DNA from: Mycolicibacterium tusciae JS617
GTDB lineage: Bacteria > Actinomycetota > Actinomycetes > Mycobacteriales > Mycobacteriaceae
DNA: 64,000 nucleotides
NCBI RefSeq assembly: GCF_000243415.2
Contig: NZ_KI912270.1
Span: 2,604,001-2,668,000, forward strand
Reading direction: 5' to 3'
The translations under genes and the position numbers were made by a program. Below the pieces are notes generated by a model. It had not been told where the DNA came from. It saw only the letters and a list, made by a program, of their open reading frames with translations, and made no database searches. Positions 1 through 10,562 of the stretch are shown here, one piece after another. The first letter of the stretch is position 1. Each line of letters begins with the position of its first letter.

Positions 1-115
1 CGCGCTCGCCGCGGGAGTCTTCGATGTCCTGGCGGATGGAATCCAGCTCAACGGCCAGACTCTCGATGTCCGCTTCGGACAGATGTGCAAATTCGGGGAC
101 GTCAGTGATTGCCAT
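1..115 (-). CDS. desA3: Fatty acid desaturase DesA3, N-terminal 38 residues only
   Basis: Only the first 38 codons lie in the window and the gene continues past position 1. The translation begins MAITDVPEFAHLSEADIESL, which matches my memory of the mycobacterial stearoyl-CoA delta-9 desaturase DesA3, a membrane di-iron enzyme that makes oleoyl-CoA. The histidine boxes lie outside the window. A strong ribosome binding site (AGAGGAGGG, about 122-131) precedes the ATG. The reductase that supplies electrons is encoded directly upstream on the same strand, as in M. tuberculosis Rv3230c-Rv3229c. An operator-like repeat lies at 136-170. Identity rests on a short N-terminus plus gene order. Confidence 0.85.
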   Translation of the reverse strand, partial: MAITDVPEFAHLSEADIESLAVELDSIRQDIEDSRGER

Positions 116-135
116 CGTCAACCCTCCTCTCAAGT

Positions 136-170
136 ACCTACGTTATCGTAACCTACGTACCCGTAGGTTA
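136..170. promoter_or_regulatory. Operator-like repeats over the desA3 promoter
   Basis: A 22-bp motif at 136-157 recurs with two mismatches at 1352-1373 upstream of the reductase gene. It overlaps a perfect inverted repeat with 9-bp arms, TAACCTACG at 149-157 and CGTAGGTTA at 162-170. On the minus strand TAACGT (140-145) fits the mycobacterial -10 pattern TANNNT and would give a short leader carrying the desA3 ribosome binding site. A TetR-type repressor is a plausible ligand; its identity is not shown here. Confidence 0.55.
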
Positions 171-184
171 CTGGTCAGTAAACC

Positions 185-1348
185 TTAGATGTCCAGTACG
201 CAATCGCCCGAAGCTGCGGAGACACAGGTCTGTATTCGGGTGCCGGGTTCATGTTCGGCCCCCGTCCGCAGGTCGCGGACGTGCCCGTCGAGCAGGCCCA
301 CGACACAGGATTGGCAGATGCCCATCCGGCAGCCGAATGGCATCCGCACACCGACACCCTCGCCGGCGTCCATCAACGGCGTCGCGGCGTCCACCGCCAC
401 TGTCTTGCCGCTACGCGCGAACTCCACGGTGCCGCCCTGCCCATGTGCTGCCGCCTTCGACACGGCGAAACGCTCCAGGTGCAGCAGGTCGGTGATGCCG
501 GCGGCCGACCAGGCGTGCTCGGCGGTGTCGAGCATGCCCTCGGGTCCGCACGCCCAGGCCTGGCGCTCACGCCAGTCGGGCACCTCGTCGTCGAGGCGCG
601 ACAGGTCTAGGCGGCCCTGGGTCCGGGTGGCGCGCAACCGCAGCTGGTAGCCGTCATGCCCGCGTTCAAGATCCGCCAGCTCCGTCGCGAACAGCACGTC
701 GGATTCCGTTGGCGCCGAATGCAGGTGGACGACATCGGTGATCTGCCCGCGACGGGTCAGCGTCCGCAGCATCGACATCACCGGCGTGATACCTGAGCCG
801 CCGGTGATGAACAACACCTTTGCGGGTGCGGGGTTCGGCATCACGAAGTTGCCCTGCGGCGCGGCCAGTCGCACGATCGTGCCGGGTGCCACCCCGCCGA
901 CTAGGTGAGTCGACAGGAACCCCTCGGGCATGGCCTTGACCGTGATGGTGATGGTGCGCCTTGACCCCGATACCGCCGGGCGAGCGCCGCCGGCCGTGAC
1001 CGGGCTCGAGGTCAGCGAGTAGGACCGCCACCGCCAGCGTCCGTCGACCAGCACGCCGATGCCGATGTACTGGCCGGGCTGATAGTTGAAGGAGAAACCC
1101 CACCCCGGCTTGATCACCAGGGTCGCCGAATCCTCGGTCTCGCGGCGGACCTCCACGACGCGGCCACGCAGTTCCCGCGCCGACCACAACGGGTTCGCGA
1201 GTTTCAGATAGTCGTCGGGCAGCAGCGGCGTGGTGATCCGCGCGGCGACGGTGCGCAGCGCGTGCCAGGCCGGATGCTTCTCACCGACGACGCCCGCCCG
1301 TGCCGTGTCGGCGACATTGGCCGAGACCTTGATATTGTTCTTGGCCAT
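185..1348 (-). CDS. NADPH oxidoreductase partner of DesA3 (FAD plus 2Fe-2S)
   Basis: This 387-residue ferredoxin-NADP-reductase-type protein should pass electrons from NADPH to the DesA3 desaturase. It has the FAD-binding RSYS motif near residues 108-111, the nucleotide-binding GGSGITPV near 183-190 and a C-terminal plant-type 2Fe-2S domain with cysteine pattern [11 protein letters not shown] near 333-345. It corresponds to M. tuberculosis Rv3230c and has the same position upstream of desA3. Seven bases separate the ATG from a TANNNT -10 (TACCGT, 1356-1361), so the mRNA is probably leaderless, and the shared operator motif covers that -10. Confidence 0.92.
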   Translation of the reverse strand: MAKNNIKVSANVADTARAGVVGEKHPAWHALRTVAARITTPLLPDDYLKLANPLWSARELRGRVVEVRRETEDSATLVIKPGWGFSFNYQPGQYIGIGVLVDGRWRWRSYSLTSSPVTAGGARPAVSGSRRTITITVKAMPEGFLSTHLVGGVAPGTIVRLAAPQGNFVMPNPAPAKVLFITGGSGITPVMSMLRTLTRRGQITDVVHLHSAPTESDVLFATELADLERGHDGYQLRLRATRTQGRLDLSRLDDEVPDWRERQAWACGPEGMLDTAEHAWSAAGITDLLHLERFAVSKAAAHGQGGTVEFARSGKTVAVDAATPLMDAGEGVGVRMPFGCRMGICQSCVVGLLDGHVRDLRTGAEHEPGTRIQTCVSAASGDCVLDI

Positions 1349-1351
1349 GCA

Positions 1352-1373
1352 ACCTACGGTATCGTAACTTACG
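1352..1373 (-). promoter_or_regulatory. Operator-like motif over the reductase promoter
   Basis: This 22-bp sequence, core TATCGTAAC, matches the site at 136-157 at 20 of 22 positions. It overlaps the predicted -10 hexamer TACCGT (1356-1361, minus strand) and ends only a few bases from the ATG. A bound repressor would block the promoter directly. The pairing with the desA3 site suggests one regulator controls both genes. Confidence 0.55.
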
Positions 1374-1420
1374 GCTGCGTATACAGTCGTTCACCGTAGC
1401 TTTGGTCACACCCGGCGGGC

Positions 1421-1918
1421 TCAGAGCAGTTCGAGCAGGAACGGTAGCTCCTGCGACGCATACCAGGCCAGGTCGTGATCCTGCGCATCCCCGACCACAA
1501 ACTCCGCGTCTTCGTCACCGAGGTCGGCCTCGTCTACCGCCTCGATCGCGGCTAGCACGGCCGTCTCCGCATCGGCGTTGTCGACATATGCGGCGATCAC
1601 GTCGGCGAGCGCGATCGGGCCGGACAACCGCACCACCGCGTCGTCGAGATCGGGCCGGGGCGTCGGGTCGGCGACCTCGGCGACGACCACCGCCCGGCGC
1701 GGCGGCAGGGTCGACGAACCTTCCCCGGCGAGGAGCCGCAGCGACGCCAACGCGGCCTCGCGCAGCGCCACTTCGGCCAGTTCGTCGTCATCGCCGTGGG
1801 CGTACGCCTCGCGCAGAGTCGGTGTCACCGCGAACGCCGTTCCACTACGGGCGTGCAACAACTGGTCAGCGACCAGCTGCTGCAACATGGCCAGGGTCGC
1901 TGGGACGTACACACGCAC
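1421..1918 (-). CDS. DUF6912 conserved protein (Rv3231c-like)
   Basis: This acidic 165-residue cytoplasmic protein begins MRVYVPATLAMLQQLV and has no membrane segment. It corresponds by position and length to M. tuberculosis Rv3231c and to family DUF6912; no function is known to me. The chosen start is a GTG six bases downstream of TAACCT (1925-1930 on the complement), which fits a leaderless promoter. It lies directly upstream of the desaturase reductase on the same strand, 72 bases away, so a link with lipid metabolism is possible but unproven. Confidence 0.75.
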   Translation of the reverse strand: MRVYVPATLAMLQQLVADQLLHARSGTAFAVTPTLREAYAHGDDDELAEVALREAALASLRLLAGEGSSTLPPRRAVVVAEVADPTPRPDLDDAVVRLSGPIALADVIAAYVDNADAETAVLAAIEAVDEADLGDEDAEFVVGDAQDHDLAWYASQELPFLLELL

Positions 1919-1953
1919 GCGGGAAGGTTAGCGCTCTTTTGCCGAAATCGAGC

Positions 1954-3687
1954 TCAGCCGTCGCTGTGGGGATCCTTCTCCACCGCGATCACGAAGTCGT
2001 CACCGTGTTGGGTGACGCCGGAGACGACGGCGTTGTTGACCGCTTCGGTCGCATATTGGTGCCGGACCACCTTCGGGTCGTTGCGCAGATCCTTCACCAA
2101 TGACACCGCCAGGCCGATCATGACGACCAGGAATGGCAGGGCAGCGATGATGGTGATGGTCTGCAGGCCCGTCAGCGCGTCCTCCCCGCCAACGAGCAGC
2201 ATCACCGCCGCCACCGCACCCATGGCGACGCCCCAGAAGATGACGGTGCCCCGGCCCGGCTTGATCGTTCCCCGTTCGGACAGCGAACCCATCACGATCG
2301 AGGCTGCGTCCGCCCCGGAGACGAAGAAGATGGCGACCAGCACCATCACCAGAATGCTCGCGATCATCGCGATCGGATATTGGTCCAGCAGCCCGAACAG
2401 CTGCGCTTCGATGCTGCCTTCACCCGCGAGGTCGACACCTTCCTGTTGGATCTTGATCGCCGCCCCACCGAACACCGCGAACCACACCAGCGAGACCATG
2501 CTCGGCACCAACAGCACGCCCGCGACGAACTGACGGATGGTGCGCCCCCGTGAAATGCGCGCGATGAACATGCCGACGAACGGCGTCCACGACACCCACC
2601 ACGCCCAGTAGAAGATGGTCCAGGACTGCAGCCAGGTGTTGACCTCGGCACCCTCGGCGCCGGTGCGCGCCGACATCATCGCGATGTCGCCCAGGTAGCT
2701 GGCAATTGCGGTCGGCATCAAGTTGAGGATGAAAACCGTTGGCCCGACCACGAATACGAACAACGCCAGCACCAAAGCCAGCACCATGTTGATGTTCGAC
2801 AGCCATTGGATACCCCGGGCGATTCCCGAAACCGCGGACAGTACGAATGCGACCGTGAGCACCGTGATGATCACGATCAGGATCGTGTTGCCGGCTTCGC
2901 CGATGCCAGCGACGATCTGCAGACCACTGCGAATCTGCAATGCCCCCAACCCAAGCGATGCGGCGGATCCGAAAAGGGTGGCGAAAATCGCCAGCATGTC
3001 GATGACCTTGCCCCACGGACCATTCACCCGGGGGCCGAGCAGCGGCTCGAATGCCGCGCTGATCAGCTGTAGACGACCCTTGCGATACACGCCGTAAGCG
3101 ATCGCCAGTCCGACGACCGCGTAGATCGCCCACGGGTGCAGAGTCCAATGAAACAACGTGGTCGCCATCGCGGTCTGGACCGCCTCCGGATTTCCCGCCG
3201 CCCCGGTGCCGGGAGGCGGCGTGGTGAAGTGCGTCAGAGGCTCGGCGACGCCGAAGAACATCAGACCGATGCCCATGCCGGCAGAGAACATCATGGCGAC
3301 CCAGGAGACGCCGTTGAACTCGGGCTCTTCGTCGTCGCGGCCCAGCGGGATCGTGCCGTATCGGCCCAGCGCAAGCCAGAGCACGAAGATCACGAACCCC
3401 GACCCGGTCAAGACGAACAACCAGCCCGTGTTGTCCATGACCCAGGTCAGTGCACTGCCTGAGGCGTTGGCCAGCGACGGGGTGCTGACGAAGCCCCACA
3501 CCAAAAACCCGAGGGCAATGACGGCCGTGATACCGAATACGGCCCAGTCCACTCCCCGCGAGCGCGTGTAGGCGGCTTCTTCGACGGGTACATCGAGGAC
3601 CGGATGGGGAATGACCTCGTCAGTCGGCGACGAGAAGGCCCGTCCTACAGGAGTGTGCGTTTTTCGGTTCTCGGAGCCAAGGGTCAC
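1954..3687 (-). CDS. BCCT-family betaine/choline/carnitine transporter
   Basis: This is a polytopic inner-membrane transporter of the BetP/OpuD family, expected to have 12 helices and to import compatible solutes such as glycine betaine with sodium or protons. The glycine-rich SAGMGIGLMFFGVAEP segment and the tryptophan-rich WTIFYWAWWVSWTPFVGMF segment are diagnostic. The chosen start is the GTG of VTLGSENRK, giving about 577 residues; a TTG at 3720 or another GTG is also possible. It is an insertion relative to the tuberculosis order, where I recall ppk2 nearby. The exact substrate cannot be read from sequence. Confidence 0.88.
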   Translation of the reverse strand: MTLGSENRKTHTPVGRAFSSPTDEVIPHPVLDVPVEEAAYTRSRGVDWAVFGITAVIALGFLVWGFVSTPSLANASGSALTWVMDNTGWLFVLTGSGFVIFVLWLALGRYGTIPLGRDDEEPEFNGVSWVAMMFSAGMGIGLMFFGVAEPLTHFTTPPPGTGAAGNPEAVQTAMATTLFHWTLHPWAIYAVVGLAIAYGVYRKGRLQLISAAFEPLLGPRVNGPWGKVIDMLAIFATLFGSAASLGLGALQIRSGLQIVAGIGEAGNTILIVIITVLTVAFVLSAVSGIARGIQWLSNINMVLALVLALFVFVVGPTVFILNLMPTAIASYLGDIAMMSARTGAEGAEVNTWLQSWTIFYWAWWVSWTPFVGMFIARISRGRTIRQFVAGVLLVPSMVSLVWFAVFGGAAIKIQQEGVDLAGEGSIEAQLFGLLDQYPIAMIASILVMVLVAIFFVSGADAASIVMGSLSERGTIKPGRGTVIFWGVAMGAVAAVMLLVGGEDALTGLQTITIIAALPFLVVMIGLAVSLVKDLRNDPKVVRHQYATEAVNNAVVSGVTQHGDDFVIAVEKDPHSDG

Positions 3688-3742
3688 CGGTAAGCCATTC
3701 CCCACGCGGGCGCATCTCAATCAAGATCGGCGAGCCCGTTGT

Positions 3743-5152
3743 TTACCGCGCAGCTTCCAGCAGTTCTTCGAGCGATTCGCGCAGCAGGCTCGGCAGCACG
3801 TCCACGTCGCTCATCGCGTCGCGGTCGGCGTTGATGCCGAAGTAAAGCATGCCGTGGTACGAGGTGACGCCGATGGCCAGGACCTGGTTGTGCAGCAATG
3901 GTGGCACCGAGTACGTCTCGAGCAGCTTGGTGCCCGCGACGTACATCTGCTTCTGTGCGCCCGGCACGTTGGTGATCAAGAGATTGAACTGCCGCGCCGA
4001 GAAGTCCGTCGCGACGCGAATTCCCATGGCGTGCAACGTCGGTGGCGCGAAGCCCGACAAAGTGACGATGGTCCTGGCATCTACCAGGCTGGCAGCGGTG
4101 GAATGAGACTCGGTGGCGTGCGCTATTTGCGATAGCCGGACCACCGCGTTGCCCTCCCCCACCGGCAGGTCCACGAGGAACGGCGACACCGCACTGATCG
4201 CCTGCCCCGGCCCCGTCGTGTCGAGGTCGGCGTCGGGATACACCGACATCGGAGCCGTCGCGCGCATCGTGGTCATCGCCGTCACCGGCTCACCGCGCGA
4301 CAACAGCCAGTTTCGCAGCGCGCCCGCGACGACCGCCAGCACGACGTCGTTGACGTCACAGTCGTAGCGGGCCCGCACCATTCGAAAGTCCTCCAGGCTC
4401 CCGCTGGCCACGGCGAACCGACGGTTACGTGACACCGTGGTGTTCAGCGGGCTGCTTGGCGCGGTGCCGCGAGCGAAAGTTCGTGCCGCGTCGACGAACC
4501 GACGGCTGACGTCCGCCAACTGACCTGCGTTGGTGGCCATCCCGGTGACCGCCGAGCGGAGCTCGCCGAGTTGTTCGGCGGGACGGGTCACCCACTCGCC
4601 GACCGCCCCCAACACCAACCGGCGGTCGCTGGGCTCGCGCGCGGGAATCCAGATGTCCTCGCCGAACTCCGGCCGCTTCTGCGTGCGGTCCGCGATGACA
4701 TGCCCGATCTCCAGCGCTGTCATGCCGTTCACCAGCGCCTGATGGGACTTCGTGTAGATCGCGATCCGGTTCTTTGCCAGGCCCTCGATCAGATACATCT
4801 CCCACAGCGGCCTCGACTTGTCGAGGGGTCGCGAGCCCAGCCGCGCGATCAGTTCATGTAATTGCCCGTCGCTGCCCGGAGACGGCAGGGCGGAACGGCG
4901 GATGTGGTAGGTGATGTCGAAGTCGGGGTCGTCGACCCACACCGGGCGGGCCAGACCGACCGCCACTTCGCGAACCTTCTGGCGGTAGCGCGGAATCTGC
5001 GGGAGCCGTTGTTCGACGGTTTCGAGCAGGGTCTCGTAGCTCAGGCCGTTGCGTGGCTTGCGCAGGATCGACAGCGAGCCCACGTACATCGGCGTCGACG
5101 TGTTCTCCTTGTGGAAGAACGCCGCATCGGAGGCCGACAACCTGGTCACCAT
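3743..5152 (-). CDS. WS/DGAT-like acyltransferase with a degenerate active site
   Basis: This 469-residue protein belongs to the wax ester synthase/diacylglycerol acyltransferase family, which makes triacylglycerol or wax esters. PLWEMYLIEGL (about 115-125), NDVVLAVVAGAL and NLLITNVPGAQ are family motifs. The catalytic HHxxxDG is replaced by SHQALVNG at 136-143: the second histidine is kept, but the first His and the Asp are not. It occupies the place of Rv3233c/Rv3234c (tgs3), which appears split in M. tuberculosis but is intact here. Activity is uncertain because of the motif. Confidence 0.85.
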   Translation of the reverse strand: MVTRLSASDAAFFHKENTSTPMYVGSLSILRKPRNGLSYETLLETVEQRLPQIPRYRQKVREVAVGLARPVWVDDPDFDITYHIRRSALPSPGSDGQLHELIARLGSRPLDKSRPLWEMYLIEGLAKNRIAIYTKSHQALVNGMTALEIGHVIADRTQKRPEFGEDIWIPAREPSDRRLVLGAVGEWVTRPAEQLGELRSAVTGMATNAGQLADVSRRFVDAARTFARGTAPSSPLNTTVSRNRRFAVASGSLEDFRMVRARYDCDVNDVVLAVVAGALRNWLLSRGEPVTAMTTMRATAPMSVYPDADLDTTGPGQAISAVSPFLVDLPVGEGNAVVRLSQIAHATESHSTAASLVDARTIVTLSGFAPPTLHAMGIRVATDFSARQFNLLITNVPGAQKQMYVAGTKLLETYSVPPLLHNQVLAIGVTSYHGMLYFGINADRDAMSDVDVLPSLLRESLEELLEAAR

Positions 5153-5340
5153 CGCCGCGACGCCCCCTTGTTGACTACGCGGTTCTCGTCCGCGGTGGTT
5201 TCATCTCCAACGTAGCGACAGATCGTGTCACTGCGCATCACAGGTGCGTCGAACCCCCTGCAAACCGTGCGATCATGAACGAATCTGCGACTCTCCGGCA
5301 GATGACGTCCATTTCCCCGTCGATCGCCGGAGAGCATTTC

Positions 5341-5856
5341 ATGACAACATCCCACACCCCTGCGCCGGGGCCTCCCCTGGTTTCGCCGGTGGTGGACTAC
5401 GAGCCACCGCCGGTCGGCATGTCGGCGTGCCGATCGACACCGACATTGCGTCGACGCGTAGCGCGAACGTCGCCCATGCCGGCCGAGCGGCCCGCCGTTC
5501 GGCAACCAGCTCCACCGCGCACTGCGGTCACCTTCGCCGACGCTGCGTTGCGCCGGGTACTCGAAGTGATCGACCGGCGCAGGCCGGTCGCGCAGCTGCG
5601 GCCGCTGTTGGCTCCGGCGCTGATCGACACGGTGATCGAGCTCAGCCGGTCATCGCATGCCGGGGCCGGCCGGACGCAGCGTGTGAGTACGGTCGCCAGG
5701 CTCTGCCGGTTGCGGCTTCGCATGGTCGACGGTGCCGAAGGCAGTCAGGCCGAGGTCTTCGGGACCTACACCACCGGGCCGCGCGTGCGTGCGCTGGCGG
5801 CACGTATCGAACTCGACGGAGATCGCTGGCGCATCGTCGCCCTGCAGGTCGGTTGA
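5341..5856 (+). CDS. Rv3235-like conserved protein
   Basis: This 171-residue protein has a proline- and arginine-rich first half and a conserved C-terminal part (RRVLEVIDRRRPVAQLRPLL onward) typical of the DUF6459/Rv3235 family, usually found next to secA in actinobacteria. The ATG at 5341 is chosen because GGAGAG lies six bases upstream. It is transcribed divergently from the acyltransferase gene, with 188 bases between them. Function is unknown; position between the acyltransferase and secA1 matches M. tuberculosis. Confidence 0.75.
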   Translation: MTTSHTPAPGPPLVSPVVDYEPPPVGMSACRSTPTLRRRVARTSPMPAERPAVRQPAPPRTAVTFADAALRRVLEVIDRRRPVAQLRPLLAPALIDTVIELSRSSHAGAGRTQRVSTVARLCRLRLRMVDGAEGSQAEVFGTYTTGPRVRALAARIELDGDRWRIVALQVG

Positions 5857-5905
5857 CTCGCTGACGCGGCGCCACGTTGAAACGCATCGCCGCCGTGCTC
5901 GAGCC

Positions 5906-8761
<2,856 letters not shown>

Positions 8762-8782
8762 GCTATTCCTCAAGCTTTCCAA

Positions 8783-8813
8783 ATGGGTTGAATCTGTATA
8801 GAGCTCAACCCAT
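8783..8813. promoter_or_regulatory. Inverted repeat in the secA1 leader or promoter
   Basis: Perfect 9-bp arms ATGGGTTGA (8783-8791) and TCAACCCAT (8805-8813) flank 13 bases containing TATA-like sequence, 21 bases upstream of the secA1 GTG. On the minus strand this could be an operator around the -10 region or a hairpin in the leader. No regulator is identified. Confidence 0.4.
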
Positions 8814-8837
8814 GGTAGCGACGTGACACCGCCGGAC

Positions 8838-8862
8838 CCTGTCAGGCCAAACGAATGACAGG
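8838..8862 (-). terminator. Short hairpin after hpf
   Basis: CCTGTCA (8838-8844) and TGACAGG (8856-8862) form a 7-bp stem with an 11-base loop one base downstream of the hpf stop codon. There is no U-tract, so any termination would be of the U-less mycobacterial type and probably weak; some hpf transcripts may read into secA1. Confidence 0.4.
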
Positions 8863-8863
8863 C

Positions 8864-9541
8864 CTAGGCGAGCCGGATAAGCCCGTAGTCGTAGGCGTGG
8901 CGGCGATACACCACACAGGGCTTGTCGCTTTCCTTGTCATGGAAGAGGAAGAAGTCGTGGCCCACGAGCTCCATCTGCGACAACGCATCGTCGACGGTCA
9001 TCGGCGTATCGGGATGCTCCTTGATACGCACGATGCGTCCGGGTTCGTGGTCGTCGAGCATCGCCCCGTCGACCTGCGATGACTCCGAACCATCCCCGCC
9101 CAGCGCATCGGGCAGCGGGCCGATCGCGGTGGCCTCGGCCAGTGAGACCGGGGTCTTGTCGCCGTAATGGATCTTGCGGCGGTCCTTGCTGCGTCGAAGT
9201 CGGTTCTCGAGTTTGCAGACCGCGGACTCCAGGGCGGCATAGAAGCTGTCAGCGCAGGCCTCGCCCCGGACTACGGGGCCGCGGCCGCGCGCGGTGATCT
9301 CGACGTGCTGACAGTTCTTACGCTGACGCCGATTCTTTTCATGGTCCAGTTCGACGTCGAAGAGGTAAATGGTGCGGTCGAGTCGTTCGAGGCGGGACAG
9401 TTTGTCTGAGACGTAGACGCGGAAGTGCTCGGGAATCTCGACGTTGCGGCCCTTGACGACGATCTCGGCTCGCAGCTCGGCTTCGGGCGTCTCATCGGTG
9501 ACCAGCATCGCTTGGTCCGAGTCAATGGAATGGGTTGACAT
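8864..9541 (-). CDS. hpf: Long-form ribosome hibernation promoting factor
   Basis: This 225-residue protein is a long-form HPF, corresponding to Rv3241c (RafS in M. smegmatis as I recall). The N-terminal S30AE domain (about residues 28-125) binds the decoding region of the 30S subunit, and the C-terminal domain (about 165-225, ending VVYRRHAYDYGLIRLA) mediates dimer contacts or hibernation. The ATG at 9541 (MSTHSIDSDQAML) is chosen from family length; AAACGAG upstream is a modest ribosome binding site. It lies between comF and secA1 on the same strand. Confidence 0.92.
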   Translation of the reverse strand: MSTHSIDSDQAMLVTDETPEAELRAEIVVKGRNVEIPEHFRVYVSDKLSRLERLDRTIYLFDVELDHEKNRRQRKNCQHVEITARGRGPVVRGEACADSFYAALESAVCKLENRLRRSKDRRKIHYGDKTPVSLAEATAIGPLPDALGGDGSESSQVDGAMLDDHEPGRIVRIKEHPDTPMTVDDALSQMELVGHDFFLFHDKESDKPCVVYRRHAYDYGLIRLA

Positions 9542-9865
9542 ACTTGGCAACTCGTTTCTCTTTGCGTCCGCACGCGTCAGCGTGCCTGGCTGGCTTTGGA
9601 AACGCGCCGGAGGCCCCGCATGAATGTATGCCTTTGTCGCGGCCCGCCGGTGCAAGGTGTCGTCTACTCACCTCCTACCGCTTGTGGGCGATGCCGGCGC
9701 CAACTGGTGATGCGCCGCCGTGAGGCATTCACGGGTGGTTGATGCCGACGGTAGTCCGTAATCACCCGGTCGTGCCACAAAATGCAGCCACTTTTCGAGA
9801 CCTGTTTTCAGTTCTTCACATCAACTTGATGTCGGGGTAATTGCCGCAGCCGTCACGTGGCGTGG
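9542..9865. other. 324-base intergenic region upstream of hpf
   Basis: No convincing gene is seen. On the minus strand it should hold the hpf promoter and a long leader, including GGTAGGAGGTGAG (about 9668-9680), which looks like a ribosome binding site but has no conserved ORF after it. A perfect 15-bp palindrome lies at 9818-9832. Confidence 0.5.
9818..9832. promoter_or_regulatory. 15-bp palindrome between comF and hpf
   Basis: ACATCAACTTGATGT is perfectly symmetrical about its central base. It lies 34 bases past the 3' end of comF and 277 bases upstream of the hpf start. It could be an operator; no promoter element that fixes its role was identified. Confidence 0.35.
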
Positions 9866-10513
9866 TCAGGCGTTGGCGATAGCCAGCACAGCGACCACGG
9901 TCACCCCGGCCGTTTGCAGGACACGGACGGATTCACACGCCGTGGCGCAGGTCGTCACGACGTCGTCGACGACCACCACCTCGCCGGCATCCCCGCCCCG
10001 ACCCGTTATGGGGCGTACCACCTTCACCCGCCCCGCGATGTTGCGCTGGCGGTCGGAGCTGGAGAGGCCGACGGAGTCGGCGACCAGAGCCCGCGCGCGC
10101 AACGCCTGAATCACGGTGACGTCGCGTCGTCCCGACGTGGCGGCGCGGGCGACGCGCGCGACCGGATCCCCACCGCGGCGCCTGGCCGCCCATCGGCGCG
10201 TCGGCGCGGGGACCACGGTCAGCGGCGACGCGACGATACCCCAGGCCAGCAGATGAGCCAGCCCGCCGCGAAGCGCACCGGCCAGCGGTTCCACCAGGTC
10301 GGCGCGGCCATGCTCCTTGACGGCGACAATGGCTGCGCGCCGTGCACCCGCATAGCGGCCCAGCGAGAAGACGGGCACGCCGGGATCTACGCGCGGGCTG
10401 ATCAGGTGCGGCTCGTCGGGTCTGACGGCCAAATCCCTGGCGCAGGCGTCACACCATCGCGTCGAGCGCGCACCGCAGCCGCCACATTCCAGCGGGAGGA
10501 CCAGATCGAGCAT
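9866..10513 (-). CDS. ComF-family phosphoribosyltransferase-like protein
   Basis: This 215-residue protein matches Rv3242c and the ComF/GntX family, whose role in actinobacteria is unclear (DNA uptake in competent bacteria). An N-terminal zinc-ribbon-like cysteine set (C10, C13, C21, C24) precedes a type I phosphoribosyltransferase domain with the PRPP loop VVVVDDVVTTCAT near residues 178-190. The ATG at 10513 is chosen because the family begins just before the first cysteine pair. It diverges from the DUF2252 gene. Confidence 0.85.
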   Translation of the reverse strand: MLDLVLPLECGGCGARSTRWCDACARDLAVRPDEPHLISPRVDPGVPVFSLGRYAGARRAAIVAVKEHGRADLVEPLAGALRGGLAHLLAWGIVASPLTVVPAPTRRWAARRRGGDPVARVARAATSGRRDVTVIQALRARALVADSVGLSSSDRQRNIAGRVKVVRPITGRGGDAGEVVVVDDVVTTCATACESVRVLQTAGVTVVAVLAIANA

Positions 10514-10562
10514 GTCCGCAGTGTGGCGGTGGCCTGTGACACTTCGGGGTACTCCCTCCGGC

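Noticed and set aside
1402..2103. Arg/Pro-rich open frame on the plus strand
   Set aside because: It is antisense to the DUF6912 and BCCT genes, with low-complexity composition typical of shadow frames.
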